From the NCBI GenBank assembly GCA_015068845.1, contig SVJR01000003.1:21359-85358 (forward strand): a stretch of DNA of 64,000 nucleotides, in the 5' to 3' direction. Both the position numbers and the translations under genes were made by a program. The DNA is from Oscillospiraceae bacterium (lineage in GTDB: Bacteria > Bacillota > Clostridia > Monoglobales > Monoglobaceae). The notes under the pieces are model-generated. The model was not told the origin of the DNA. It saw nothing but the letters and a program-made list of their open reading frames with translations, and ran no database searches. Shown here in pieces: positions 9,152-17,377 of this stretch (the stretch's first letter is position 1; each line of letters starts with the position of its first letter).

Positions 9152-10366
9152 TTAGGTTCTGTAATCACCATTAATTTTTACATAATCGTATGTCAGGTCG
9201 CAGCCCCAGGCAACAGCCTCGCCGTCACCATCGCCAAGAGTAATGTCGATAATGATTTCATCTTCACTGAGAATGGTCTTTGCGGTGTCCTCGTCAAAAT
9301 CAACACCGCTTCCGTTCTTGCATACAAGAATTTCACCGGCGGTTGATGCCAGGCTTACTGAAACCTTATTTACATCGCACTCTGCACCGCTGTAGCCGAT
9401 TGCGCAGAGAATTCTGCCCCAGTTGGCGTCAGCACCGAACATTGCAGCCTTAAAGAGTGAGGAACAAACAACACTTTTTGCAACCACTTTTGCATTCTTT
9501 GTGTCCTTTGCGCCGTGAACACGGCCTTCCAGAAGCTTTGTCGCACCTTCGCCGTCTTTAGCAATCTGGCGGCAGAGGTAGGTGGTAACTGCGGAAAGAG
9601 CCTCGCAGAACGCAGCGTAGTCTTCGCCCTCGCTGTCGATTATGGCGTTTTCAGCCATACCGTTTGCAAGAACCGAAACCATATCATTTGTCGAGGTATC
9701 GCCGTCAACTGAAATCATATTGAAGGAATCCTGAATATCAGCACTGAGTGCGTTTTGAAGTATTGAGGGGGTAATTGCCGCGTCGGTGGTAACAAATACA
9801 AGCATTGTTGCCATATTAGGGTGAATCATACCCGAGCCCTTTGCAATACCGCCGATGTGGCAAGTCTTGCCGCCAATTTCGAACTCAAACGCGATTTCCT
9901 TTTTAGCAAGGTCTGTTGTCATAATGGCTTCGGCTGCATCGTTGCTACCGTCTTCGTTCAAAAGTGCCACAAGTCCTTCCATAGCGTTTGCCATAGGAGT
10001 AAGGTCGAGAGGCTGGCCGATAACGCCGGTGGATGCAACCACAACATCGTTTTTCGAAATACCGGTATGCTTTTCAACAAGCTCGCACATACCCTCGGCA
10101 ATTTCAATGCCGTTTGCATTGCAGGTGTTGGCATTGCCGCTGTTACAGATAATAGCCGCTGCATATCCGTCCTCAATGTTTGCCTTTGTGACATAGATAG
10201 GTGCACCCTTAACCAGATTCTGTGTGTATGTACTTGCTGCAGCAGCTCGTGTTTCGCTTATAATCAAAGCAAAATCCTTTTTTTCTTTGTTCTTACGGAT
10301 GCCTGCGTGAATGCCTGCGGCTTTAAATCCTTTTGCGGCGCAAACACCGCCGTTTATCTGTTTCAT
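9152..10366 (-). CDS. argJ: Bifunctional glutamate N-acetyltransferase / ornithine acetyltransferase
   Basis: Moves the acetyl group from N-acetylornithine to glutamate and so closes the arginine cycle; many members also acetylate glutamate from acetyl-CoA. It is an Ntn-like protein that cuts itself before a Thr: KGSGMIHPNMATML carries that conserved Thr near residue 190. The start is ATG 10366, preceded by AGAAAGGAAAAC; the longer frame to 10396 would overlap argC. Length is 404 aa, which is normal. It lies 21 bp upstream of argB. No argA or argE is present in the window, which fits use of ArgJ. Confidence 0.95.
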   Translation of the reverse strand: MKQINGGVCAAKGFKAAGIHAGIRKNKEKKDFALIISETRAAAASTYTQNLVKGAPIYVTKANIEDGYAAAIICNSGNANTCNANGIEIAEGMCELVEKHTGISKNDVVVASTGVIGQPLDLTPMANAMEGLVALLNEDGSNDAAEAIMTTDLAKKEIAFEFEIGGKTCHIGGIAKGSGMIHPNMATMLVFVTTDAAITPSILQNALSADIQDSFNMISVDGDTSTNDMVSVLANGMAENAIIDSEGEDYAAFCEALSAVTTYLCRQIAKDGEGATKLLEGRVHGAKDTKNAKVVAKSVVCSSLFKAAMFGADANWGRILCAIGYSGAECDVNKVSVSLASTAGEILVCKNGSGVDFDEDTAKTILSEDEIIIDITLGDGDGEAVAWGCDLTYDYVKINGDYRT

Positions 10367-10385
10367 AATAGTTTTCCTTTCTGTA

Positions 10386-11321
10386 TTAAAGAACAAGTCC
10401 TGTTATTTCGTCTGTTCCCGTAATTAAGTTAAAGCACTGAATTGCTGCACCGGATGCGCCTTTGCCGAGGTTATCAAAGGTGGAGGCGATGAGAATTCTG
10501 TCGTCATTGCCTGAAACAATAATTTCCATACTGTCCTTGCCGGACATCTCGTTCGTGCCCAGCATTCCCTCTTGACCGAAGGGGCGTACCGAAATCATTT
10601 TCTGACCGGCATAATGCTCAGCAAAAATACCGTGGATATCTTCTGCGGTAACTTTTTTTGAAAGAAGTCTTGCTGCAAGCGGAACCGAAACGGTCATGCC
10701 GCTGTAGAAGTCTGCAACAATGGGTGAGAAGCACGGCTCAAAATCCAGACCGCATACAGCCTTCATTTCGGGAAGGTGTTTGTGCTTTTGCGTAAGACCG
10801 TACTGCCTGGGGCTATCGAAGATTTCGCTTCGGCTATCTTGCTCGTATTCTGCAATCATCTTTTTGCCGCCGCCGCTGTAACCGGTAACCGAGGTGCAGA
10901 CTACCGGGTAGTCTGCCGGAATAATTCCGTTATCTATAAGCGGTTTCACAATTGAACAAAAGCCGCTGGCGTGACATCCGGGAACGGCAATTCTGTTCGA
11001 GGAAAGGAGCTTTTCCTTAAACTCCTTTGAAAGCTCCGGAAAGCCGTATGCCCAGGCTGGGTTGGTTCGGTGTGCGGTAGAAGTATCAAGAACCTTAACC
11101 GGTGCATCACCTATTGCTTCAATTATCTCAATGGAGGCTGTGTCGGGGAGACACAAAAATGCAGCGTCGGCCGATAGAATGGCTTCTTTTCTGGCAGCCA
11201 GCTCCTTACGGTTTTCTTCTGCGATTGTGATAAGCTCAATGTCGGGGCGTGCAGACAGTCTCTCGTGAATTCTGAGTCCTGTTGTACCTACGCTGCCGTC
11301 AATAAATACTTTGATTGCCAT
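10386..11321 (-). CDS. argC: N-acetyl-gamma-glutamyl-phosphate reductase, type 2
   Basis: NADPH-dependent reduction of acetylglutamyl phosphate to the semialdehyde, third step of arginine synthesis. At 311 aa with N-terminal FIDGSVGTTGLRI, it belongs to the shorter type 2 family. The catalytic Cys is in VPGCHASGF (Cys116). GYSGGGKK and HKHLPEM are further family motifs. It is the first gene of the argCJBRDF operon. The RBS is AGGAGGAA, directly beside an ARG box, and the promoter is at 11365-11393. Confidence 0.95.
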   Translation of the reverse strand: MAIKVFIDGSVGTTGLRIHERLSARPDIELITIAEENRKELAARKEAILSADAAFLCLPDTASIEIIEAIGDAPVKVLDTSTAHRTNPAWAYGFPELSKEFKEKLLSSNRIAVPGCHASGFCSIVKPLIDNGIIPADYPVVCTSVTGYSGGGKKMIAEYEQDSRSEIFDSPRQYGLTQKHKHLPEMKAVCGLDFEPCFSPIVADFYSGMTVSVPLAARLLSKKVTAEDIHGIFAEHYAGQKMISVRPFGQEGMLGTNEMSGKDSMEIIVSGNDDRILIASTFDNLGKGASGAAIQCFNLITGTDEITGLVL

Positions 11322-11337
11322 TTTTAGCTATTCCTCC

Positions 11338-11351
11338 TGTATAAATATTCA
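11338..11351 (-). promoter_or_regulatory. ARG box 1 (ArgR operator), next to the argC RBS
   Basis: TGTATAAATATTCA matches the ArgR consensus TGAATWWWWATTCA at 13 of 14 positions. It lies downstream of the predicted argC start of transcription and abuts the Shine-Dalgarno sequence. Confidence 0.75.
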
Positions 11352-11364
11352 AAATATATTATTT

Positions 11365-11393
11365 ATTAAACTATATTTATGCAGAAAAGTCAA
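11365..11393 (-). promoter_or_regulatory. Sigma-A promoter of argCJBRDF
   Basis: On the minus strand: -35 TTGACT (11393-11388), 17-bp spacer, -10 TTTAAT (11370-11365). It lies between the two ARG boxes, so bound ArgR could block or loop across it. Confidence 0.8.
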
Positions 11394-11400
11394 TAGTTTT

Positions 11401-11414
11401 TGCATAAATATTCA
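11401..11414 (-). promoter_or_regulatory. ARG box 2 (ArgR operator), upstream of the argC -35
   Basis: TGCATAAATATTCA matches TGAATWWWWATTCA at 13 of 14 positions. It is exactly 63 bp from ARG box 1. Confidence 0.75.
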
Positions 11415-11470
11415 GAAAATATGTAACAAATATACGGTTGTTTTTAGGGGAAAATATGTAACAAAGATAT

Positions 11471-11498
11471 AGCCGCCGACAAATTAATGTCAGCGGCT
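11471..11498 (-). terminator. Hairpin after jag, probable terminator
   Basis: AGCCGC pairs with GCGGCT and GACA with TGTC, with one mismatch between them. The T-run on the minus strand is poor (TATCTTTG), so termination may be weak. It begins 6 bp after the jag stop. Confidence 0.5.
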
Positions 11499-11503
11499 GT
11501 GGA

Positions 11504-12286
11504 TTACTCCTGTGTTTCATCGGGCTTGTTGAGGGCTACAACTATTCTGCGGTTGGGCTCTTCGCCGATGCTGTAAGTCTTAATCTTGGGGTTATTCTGG
11601 AGTGCTGAGTGTATAATGCGTCTTTCGTTAGCGGTCATAGGCTCAAGAGTAATTGCCTTTTTCTCTTTAAGAACATTGCGCTCAAGGCCGTGTGCAAGTC
11701 TAACGAGAGTTGCTTCTCTCTTTGAACGGTAGTTTTCGGTATCAAGATTAACCTTTACATAGGGCATATTCTTGTTTCTGTTTACATAAAGAACAGTCAG
11801 CATCTGCACTGCATCAATCGTGTCGCCGCGCTTACCGATGAGAAGACCCATCTTTTCGCCTGAGATATCAATATTGATAACATTTCGTTCAAGCTTGATG
11901 TGAAGGTCAAAGGTAAGACCTATTTTTGTGAGAAGCTCTGATACAAAGTATTTTGCATCGTCAACTGCTGATTTAGGGATAACAAAATCCTCGTCGGGCT
12001 CGTTCTTTGCCTTTGCGGGTTTTTCTAGTTTTTCGGGTGCAGGAGCCTTGTCAGCTTTGGGTGTCTTTGCAGGCTTTGCAGGCTTTTCTGCGGGTTCTTC
12101 GTCCGCTTTTCTCCAGGCAACAATTTCGACCTCAGAGCCGAGCGAGCCTAAGATGAATTTCATCAGACCCTTGCTGCCCTGACGGGTTACTTCGTATGCG
12201 ACTTCGTCTTTTGAAACGCCAAGCTCCTGAGCCGCAAGCTCAATTGCTTCATCGAGATTTTTTGCGCTTTTTTCTACTTTTAACAT
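11504..12286 (-). CDS. jag: Jag / KhpB RNA-binding protein (SpoIIIJ-associated)
   Basis: A 260-aa RNA-binding protein. The Jag-N domain occupies about 1-52 (VEKSAKNLDEAIELAAQELG). A long Lys/Pro/Ala/Glu linker spans about 60-105. The KH domain follows (about 110-190, with LLIGKRGDTIDA as the GxxG loop), then an R3H domain (about 195-255, NERRIIHSALQ). KhpB partners KhpA in binding small RNAs and mRNAs that affect cell elongation, and the gene nearly always follows yidC. The start is the ATG preceded by AAGGAGATATAAAAA; the coding region overlaps the 3' end of yidC by 38 bp, which suggests translational coupling. Confidence 0.93.
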   Translation of the reverse strand: MLKVEKSAKNLDEAIELAAQELGVSKDEVAYEVTRQGSKGLMKFILGSLGSEVEIVAWRKADEEPAEKPAKPAKTPKADKAPAPEKLEKPAKAKNEPDEDFVIPKSAVDDAKYFVSELLTKIGLTFDLHIKLERNVINIDISGEKMGLLIGKRGDTIDAVQMLTVLYVNRNKNMPYVKVNLDTENYRSKREATLVRLAHGLERNVLKEKKAITLEPMTANERRIIHSALQNNPKIKTYSIGEEPNRRIVVALNKPDETQE

Positions 12287-13310
12287 TTTTTATATCTCCT
12301 TCTAACTCTTCAAGACTTACATCCTGTGTGAAGTATTTTGTAACAAATATATGCTGAACAATCTGGATGATGTTGCTCACTATCCAGTAAAGACCGACAG
12401 CTGCCGGAAGTGTGAAAGCGAACCATGCCGAAAAGATAGGCATAATCATAGTCATCGAGCTCATAGTACTGTTTGTAGCACTTGCAGTTTTTTCCTGAGC
12501 CTTCTTTTCTTCTTCAGAAAGAATAGCTTTCTTTTCTGCTTTGGTCTTCTTGGGTGTAGGTGAAACGATTCTGCTCGAGATAAACGAGCTGAGACCCGAA
12601 AGGATAGGTATAATCCAAAGTGTAACAGTTTCGCGGGTCAGTGCCGAGAACCTGCCAAGGAACATACCGAAGAATGCGTTAAGGTTAGGAATTTCGGAAA
12701 GGTCCATACCGAAAAAGCCGAAGTTAACCGGACGGATTACCTTGTCCCAGCTTGCGATTGCCGAATACTCAAGAATTTCGGGGTGCTTGTAGATAAGCTG
12801 AGCAATCTGGATTTCGTGCATACCGAAGGTGTTGTTACGCATTTCCTTAAGATAAGTAACGGGAACAGCATCTTTAAGAGCCGCAGGCAGCAAATCGGGA
12901 TTTGCTGCAGCCCAGGCATTGAATGCTTCGGCGATACGCCAGATTTCCGAATCGTCAACACCCATCATATAGAAGATAGGCTTTCTTACAACCCAGTAAA
13001 GGGCAATTATGATAGGAAACTGTAAAAGCATAGGCAGACAGCCGCTTGTGGGACTGATGCCGTACTTCTGGTACAGCTTCATTGTTTCCTGGTTAAGTTT
13101 GTCTTTGTCGTTTGCGTACTTTTTCTGTACCTCCATCAAAAGAGGCTGAATTTTCTGGGTCTTTGCCATGGAGCGTCTTTGTTTCAGGTCAAGCGGGAAC
13201 AATGCCAGTTTCACAAAAACAGTAAATGCGATAATTGCAAAACCGTAGTTACCGATAAGCCTGTAAAAAAGGTCCAGAATCCAACCCAGGGCAATCATAA
13301 TATAGGTCAC
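12249..13310 (-). CDS. yidC: YidC/Oxa1 membrane protein insertase
   Basis: Inserts and folds inner-membrane proteins, alone or with SecYEG. I place the start at the GTG of 13310, because GGAGG lies 8 nt before it; this gives 353 aa, and a frame extended to 13397 would overlap yidD. The protein has the Gram-positive type core: a first membrane segment (FIAF-type AIIAFTVFVKLALFPL) with a hydrophilic groove Lys, the cytoplasmic coiled hairpin (QKIQPLLMEVQKKYANDKDK), then four further membrane segments and a basic C-terminal tail (SRKKRKKSR) that can bind ribosomes. No lipobox Cys is seen at the N-terminus, unlike Bacillus SpoIIIJ. Confidence 0.93.
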   Translation of the reverse strand: MTYIMIALGWILDLFYRLIGNYGFAIIAFTVFVKLALFPLDLKQRRSMAKTQKIQPLLMEVQKKYANDKDKLNQETMKLYQKYGISPTSGCLPMLLQFPIIIALYWVVRKPIFYMMGVDDSEIWRIAEAFNAWAAANPDLLPAALKDAVPVTYLKEMRNNTFGMHEIQIAQLIYKHPEILEYSAIASWDKVIRPVNFGFFGMDLSEIPNLNAFFGMFLGRFSALTRETVTLWIIPILSGLSSFISSRIVSPTPKKTKAEKKAILSEEEKKAQEKTASATNSTMSSMTMIMPIFSAWFAFTLPAAVGLYWIVSNIIQIVQHIFVTKYFTQDVSLEELEGDIKNVKSRKKRKKSR

Positions 13311-13357
13311 GATCTTGTCCTCCAATTTTATCAAGTGTTGAGATGCGTAAAATGTAT

Positions 13358-13576
13358 TTACGGGTAGTCGATGCCACCTTTCGAAAATGGGTTGCATCTG
13401 AGAATCCGCAGAATTGCTTTAAGTCCGCCCTTGAATGCACCGTACTTTTTTATGGCAAGGATTGCATATTCCGAGCAAGTGGGATAAAACCGGCACGAGG
13501 CTGGTGTATGAGGCGAGATAAAGCGTTTGTAAAAATTAATCAGTCCTATTAATATAAAGGAAGCAATTTTATTCAC
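13358..13576 (-). CDS. yidD: YidD membrane protein insertion efficiency factor
   Basis: A 72-aa protein of the YidD family (PF01809), peripheral at the inner face of the membrane, helping YidC-dependent insertion. Diagnostic motifs are [11 protein letters not shown] and [16 protein letters not shown] chose the GTG start at 13576: AGGAG lies 9 nt upstream and the reading frame overlaps the last 8 bases of rnpA (GTGAATAA), a typical coupled junction. A longer frame to 13606 exists but has no RBS. The order rpmH-rnpA-yidD-yidC-jag is the classic one. Confidence 0.92.
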   Translation of the reverse strand: MNKIASFILIGLINFYKRFISPHTPASCRFYPTCSEYAILAIKKYGAFKGGLKAILRILRCNPFSKGGIDYP

Positions 13577-13922
13577 CTTGCAGGACTCCTGTTTCTTTTG
13601 CAGCATTTAAAAAGTCATTCTGCAACACGGAAAAGTCCGTGAATGCTGTGCGTCCCCGAGCGACAAGAATAAAGTCATAACCACATTTAAGCTTCGGGGA
13701 ATTCAATCTGAAGACTTCGCGCAATCTGCGTTTTGCACGGTTTCTGACCGTGGCTTTGCCAATTTTTTTGCTGACAGTAATTCCGCTGCGGTTGTATGAA
13801 AGCCCGTTAGGCTTTGCATAGACCACAATGGAAGACCGAACCGAGGAGCTGCCTTTGGAATAAATTCTGCGGAATTGAGTGTTGAGATTAAGTGTCTCAA
13901 GCTTTCGGGCAGTTCGCTTCAT
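13569..13922 (-). CDS. rnpA: Ribonuclease P protein component
   Basis: A 117-aa basic protein that assists the RNase P RNA in cutting 5' leaders from pre-tRNA. The family signature is [20 protein letters not shown] (about 55-75), the RNR motif of the RNA-binding helix. The gene follows rpmH by about 105 bp and is presumably read from the rpmH promoter. Nothing unusual is seen in it. The RNase P RNA gene itself was not found in the window. Confidence 0.94.
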   Translation of the reverse strand: MKRTARKLETLNLNTQFRRIYSKGSSSVRSSIVVYAKPNGLSYNRSGITVSKKIGKATVRNRAKRRLREVFRLNSPKLKCGYDFILVARGRTAFTDFSVLQNDFLNAAKETGVLQGE

Positions 13923-14027
13923 AAAATCCTCCGTTCTTACATAGCAAAACAGGACAAAACCGGCATTTTGTATGCAGTTTTCCCCTGAAAAAAGGCCGTA
14001 TAGTCAAAAAGACGCACAAAGGCGTCT

Positions 14028-14162
14028 TTAGGCTGACAATTTCTTTCTGCCTTTAAGTCTTCTTCTTGCTAAAACCTTGCGACCGTTGCTGGTAGACATT
14101 CTTTTTCTGAAACCATGCTCTTTGGCTCTGTGTCTTTTCTTAGGCTGAAATGTTCTAAGCAT
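14028..14162 (-). CDS. rpmH: 50S ribosomal protein L34
   Basis: A 44-aa, very basic protein beginning [14 protein letters not shown] and containing [17 protein letters not shown], the universal L34 pattern. The ATG at 14162 is chosen by the strong TTTGGAGGGATTTTG Shine-Dalgarno sequence and by family length; a frame to 14270 runs into the promoter region. It is the first gene of the rpmH-rnpA-yidD-yidC-jag block. Confidence 0.96.
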   Translation of the reverse strand: MLRTFQPKKRHRAKEHGFRKRMSTSNGRKVLARRRLKGRKKLSA

Positions 14163-14241
14163 CAAAATCCCTCCAAACCGATTGATAATCTGATTGTATA
14201 AATAACTTAATTTAATACTAATCTGCAAAACAGCATTACCT

Positions 14242-14270
14242 ATTTTAGCATAAGAAACAAATATTGTCAA
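14242..14270 (-). promoter_or_regulatory. Sigma-A promoter of rpmH
   Basis: On the minus strand: -35 TTGACA (14270-14265, perfect), 17-bp spacer, -10 TAAAAT (14247-14242). Confidence 0.85.
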
Positions 14271-14415
14271 TAGTTTAAGGACGGAAAATTTTTCAAAAAA
14301 TTTTTTTTGCGAAGAAAACCGAATATATGGTAATTAAAGCTAAAAATAAAGACAACATTTTGTATTTTTAGTAGTTAAATAGAAGAAAAACACAAAATTT
14401 TGAAACTTTTAGCAG

Positions 14416-14444
14416 TTGAAAAAAGAACAAAAGTCTGCTATTAT
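14416..14444 (+). promoter_or_regulatory. Sigma-A promoter of dnaA
   Basis: -35 TTGAAA (14416-14421), 17-bp spacer, -10 TATTAT (14439-14444). This gives a 5' leader of about 85 nt before the dnaA start. Confidence 0.7.
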
Positions 14445-14536
14445 ATATGTGTATGTTCAAAAGTAGAGCTTAAATAGTGTGTTATACATATATTTGATTT
14501 TTTACAGTAGTTTTGATTGAGAAAGGAAGTATTAAA

Positions 14537-15853
14537 TTGCAGGAGTTAGAGCGGATATGGAAAAAAGTTGCCCAGGAGCTTTCCAAAGAGATTTCGGCGG
14601 TTTCATATGATTCGTGGATAAAGCCGATTACCCCCGAAGGTATTGATGAGACAAAGATTACCCTTAAAGTACCCTTCTCGGTGAATAAGAATATGATAAT
14701 GACCAAATATTTTTCTCTTATCGAAAGCTGTCTCGAAGCTGTAACCTCGCATAAATTTGAAATTGAGGTTGTGGTTGATGATGAGGGAAGTGAGCATTCT
14801 GAAGTTGACCCGATTACGGTGGAAAATACCCTCAATCCCAAATACACATTTTCGTCGTTTGTCGTTGGTAATAACAACAATCTGGCGTATGTGGCATCAC
14901 TTGCAGTTGCCGAAAGACCTGCAAAAACCTACAATCCTCTGTTTTTGTACGGCGGCAGCGGTCTCGGCAAAACCCATCTTATGCAGGCGATAGGCAACTA
15001 TTATCGCGAGAACTACCCTAAAAAGAAGGTTCTTTATACAACAAGTGAAAAGTTTACTTACGAACTGGTTACTGCTATCCGTGAAAAAACAAACCAGGCG
15101 TTCCGTAATAAGTACCGTAAGGTAGACCTTTTGCTGATTGACGATGTTCAGTTCTTTGCCAATAAGGAGCTTGCCCAGGAGGAATTTTTCCATACCTTCA
15201 ATGCACTTTTTGAAAAGGACAAGCAGATAGTTCTGACATCCGATAGATTACCGTCGGAAATACCCCAGCTTGAGGTTCGTCTCAAGACCCGCTTTAACAG
15301 CGGACTCCTGGCAGATGTTCAGCCGCCGGATTACGAAACCCGTATGGCTATTCTCAAGAGCAAAATTCAAAGTGAATATCTGTCTGTTGATGATGAAATT
15401 GTGGAATTTATTGCAGACAGTATAAAATCCAATGTCCGTGACCTTGAGGGTGCGGTTAAGAGAATTCTGGTTTATGCCGGAATAAAAAGAACCACAGAGA
15501 TTTCAATGGACCTTGCGACAGCAGCGCTCCGCGACATACTTGCAACTCAGCCGCAAAGAGCGATCACTGCATCACTGATTATCGGCGAGGTTGAAAAGTA
15601 TTTCAGACTTACAAAAGGTTCGCTTGTTTCTAAAAAGCGCTCCAAGGACATCGCTCTTCCAAGACAGGTGGGTATGTATATCTGTCGTGAACTTCTTGAT
15701 GACCCGTCATTCCCCAAAATCGGAGAGGAATTCGGCGGGCGTGACCACACAACGGCTATGCATAATGTAAAAAAGATATCCGAGGATATCGAAACCGATC
15801 AGGAACTTGCAAATATCGTAAGGGAAATTATATCCAATATAAAAAAGGGTTAG
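14537..15853 (+). CDS. dnaA: Chromosomal replication initiator DnaA
   Basis: AAA+ ATPase that binds DnaA boxes and opens oriC. I place the start at TTG 14537, after GAGAAAGGAAG with a 7-nt gap; it gives MQELERIWKKV, the usual domain I start (438 aa). Domain III has Walker A GGSGLGKTH and Walker B LLIDDVQFF, and domain IV ends with the DNA-binding signature GGRDHTTAMHNVKKI. A short linker domain II lies at about 85-100. Upstream and divergent is rpmH; downstream is mnmE rather than the usual dnaN-recF-gyrB set, so the classical dnaA operon is broken here. Confidence 0.96.
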   Translation: MQELERIWKKVAQELSKEISAVSYDSWIKPITPEGIDETKITLKVPFSVNKNMIMTKYFSLIESCLEAVTSHKFEIEVVVDDEGSEHSEVDPITVENTLNPKYTFSSFVVGNNNNLAYVASLAVAERPAKTYNPLFLYGGSGLGKTHLMQAIGNYYRENYPKKKVLYTTSEKFTYELVTAIREKTNQAFRNKYRKVDLLLIDDVQFFANKELAQEEFFHTFNALFEKDKQIVLTSDRLPSEIPQLEVRLKTRFNSGLLADVQPPDYETRMAILKSKIQSEYLSVDDEIVEFIADSIKSNVRDLEGAVKRILVYAGIKRTTEISMDLATAALRDILATQPQRAITASLIIGEVEKYFRLTKGSLVSKKRSKDIALPRQVGMYICRELLDDPSFPKIGEEFGGRDHTTAMHNVKKISEDIETDQELANIVREIISNIKKG

Positions 15854-15898
15854 CTTTCCCTTGTTGTCCTTTAAATAAGGAAAGGAAATGTTAAAAGA

Positions 15899-17293
15899 AT
15901 GAAGATGTTTGACACAATTACTGCCATTGCCACTCCCGTGGGCGTTGGTGGCATTGCCATTATTAGGCTCAGTGGTGAAGAATCTGTAAAGTGTGCGGAA
16001 AAGATAATTTTCCCCAAAAACAAAAAGCAGCTGTCAGAGCTTGAAAGTCACAAGCTGACACTTTCTGATATTCGCCGGGTATCTGACGGCGCTGTGATTG
16101 ATGAGGCGCTTGCAGTTGTTATGAAAGGCCCTCACTCGTACACGGGTGAGGATGTGGTGGAAGTAAACTGCCACGGCGGCTACCTTGTGGCAGAATCCGT
16201 TCTGGAAGAACTTCTTCTGGCAGGGGCAAGGCTTGCCGAGCCGGGCGAGTTCACACGCCGTGCTCTTATGAACGGCAAAACCGATCTTCTCAAAGCTGAA
16301 GCAACAATTGACCTTATCCACTCAACATCTGCTCTGGGTCGCGATAACGCGGCGCGGACGCTTACCGGTGTTCTTTCTGAAAAAGTAGAAGCAATCCGCA
16401 CCGAGGCGGTTGAGTTTGCGGCGAATATTTCCGCAGTTGCCGATTATCCCGATGAAATTGACGAGATTCCCGAAGATATTCTTTCAGTAAAGGTCGACAG
16501 CATTTCTCAAAAGATAGAAGAACTGCTTTCGGGCTTCGGCAAAGGCAAAATTATGCGTGACGGAATAAAAACCGTTATTGCAGGTCGGCCGAATGTGGGG
16601 AAGTCCTCGCTGCTTAATGCGATAAGCCGCACCGACAGAGCAATTGTCACCGATATACCGGGAACAACCCGTGACACGGTTGAGGAGTATGTGACAGTCA
16701 ACGGCATAGCACTCAGATTGATTGACACGGCCGGAATTCGTGAAAGCGAAAATTCAGTTGAAAGAATAGGCATTGAAAAAGCCAAAGAAAACATCGAAAA
16801 ATCCGAGCTTTGCCTGTTTGTGATAGATGCGTCGGAAGGTATTTCAGACGAGGATTTGAAAATTTTTGAGTATACAAAAGGCAAAACCGTAATAGTTATA
16901 TTAAATAAAACAGACAAGTCTATGTCACAGCCAATAGAGGATTTCGCTAAGCAGTTAAAGCTTGACCCGAAAGAAATTGTCGCAACCGCAACGCCTTTGG
17001 ACGAAGAGCCGTCAGGTATAGACGAACTGGAACAGAAGATATGCGGCAAATTCCTTGCCGGCGGAATTTCCAAAGACGATGTGTTTATATCAAACGACAG
17101 ACAAAAGGACGCACTCATAAAAGCAAAGCAGATTGCTGAGGGAATGAAACAATGCATAAAAAATCAAATGCCAACAGATGTTCTCTATGTAGATTTAGAG
17201 GAGTTGATAGCGGCATTGGGTGAAGTTACGGGTGTTACGGTGCAGGATGAAATTATTGAGGAAGTATTTGCGCGTTTCTGTGTAGGTAAGTAA
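15899..17293 (+). CDS. mnmE: tRNA modification GTPase MnmE
   Basis: With MnmG it forms the cmnm5 or nm5 group at U34 of certain tRNAs. The 464-aa chain has the N-terminal folate-binding domain (DTITAIATPVGVGGIAIIR), a central helical region, and an inserted G domain (GRPNVGKSSLLNAI, DIPGTTRDTVEE, DTAGI, NKTD). It ends with the catalytic C-terminal FCVGK. It starts 45 bp after dnaA behind AAGGAAAGGAAATG. The partner mnmG, usually next in Firmicutes, is not adjacent. Confidence 0.95.
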   Translation: MKMFDTITAIATPVGVGGIAIIRLSGEESVKCAEKIIFPKNKKQLSELESHKLTLSDIRRVSDGAVIDEALAVVMKGPHSYTGEDVVEVNCHGGYLVAESVLEELLLAGARLAEPGEFTRRALMNGKTDLLKAEATIDLIHSTSALGRDNAARTLTGVLSEKVEAIRTEAVEFAANISAVADYPDEIDEIPEDILSVKVDSISQKIEELLSGFGKGKIMRDGIKTVIAGRPNVGKSSLLNAISRTDRAIVTDIPGTTRDTVEEYVTVNGIALRLIDTAGIRESENSVERIGIEKAKENIEKSELCLFVIDASEGISDEDLKIFEYTKGKTVIVILNKTDKSMSQPIEDFAKQLKLDPKEIVATATPLDEEPSGIDELEQKICGKFLAGGISKDDVFISNDRQKDALIKAKQIAEGMKQCIKNQMPTDVLYVDLEELIAALGEVTGVTVQDEIIEEVFARFCVGK

Positions 17294-17377
17294 AACTGAA
17301 AATCACATAATATCGTCCGTCCTGCATTTGAAATGATATATGTCCGTTTTTACGGGCGAAAGGAAACGAAAAGAAAA

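Larger units (their letters stand above)
14163..14536. other. A+T-rich rpmH-dnaA divergent intergenic region, candidate origin-proximal site
   Basis: This 374-bp gap carries two back-to-back promoters and long A/T tracts (for example around 14281-14310). No cluster of TTATCCACA DnaA boxes is visible; the nearest match is TTATACATA at 14482-14490 (7 of 9). The divergent gene layout fits an origin neighbourhood, but I cannot call oriC from the sequence. Confidence 0.4.
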
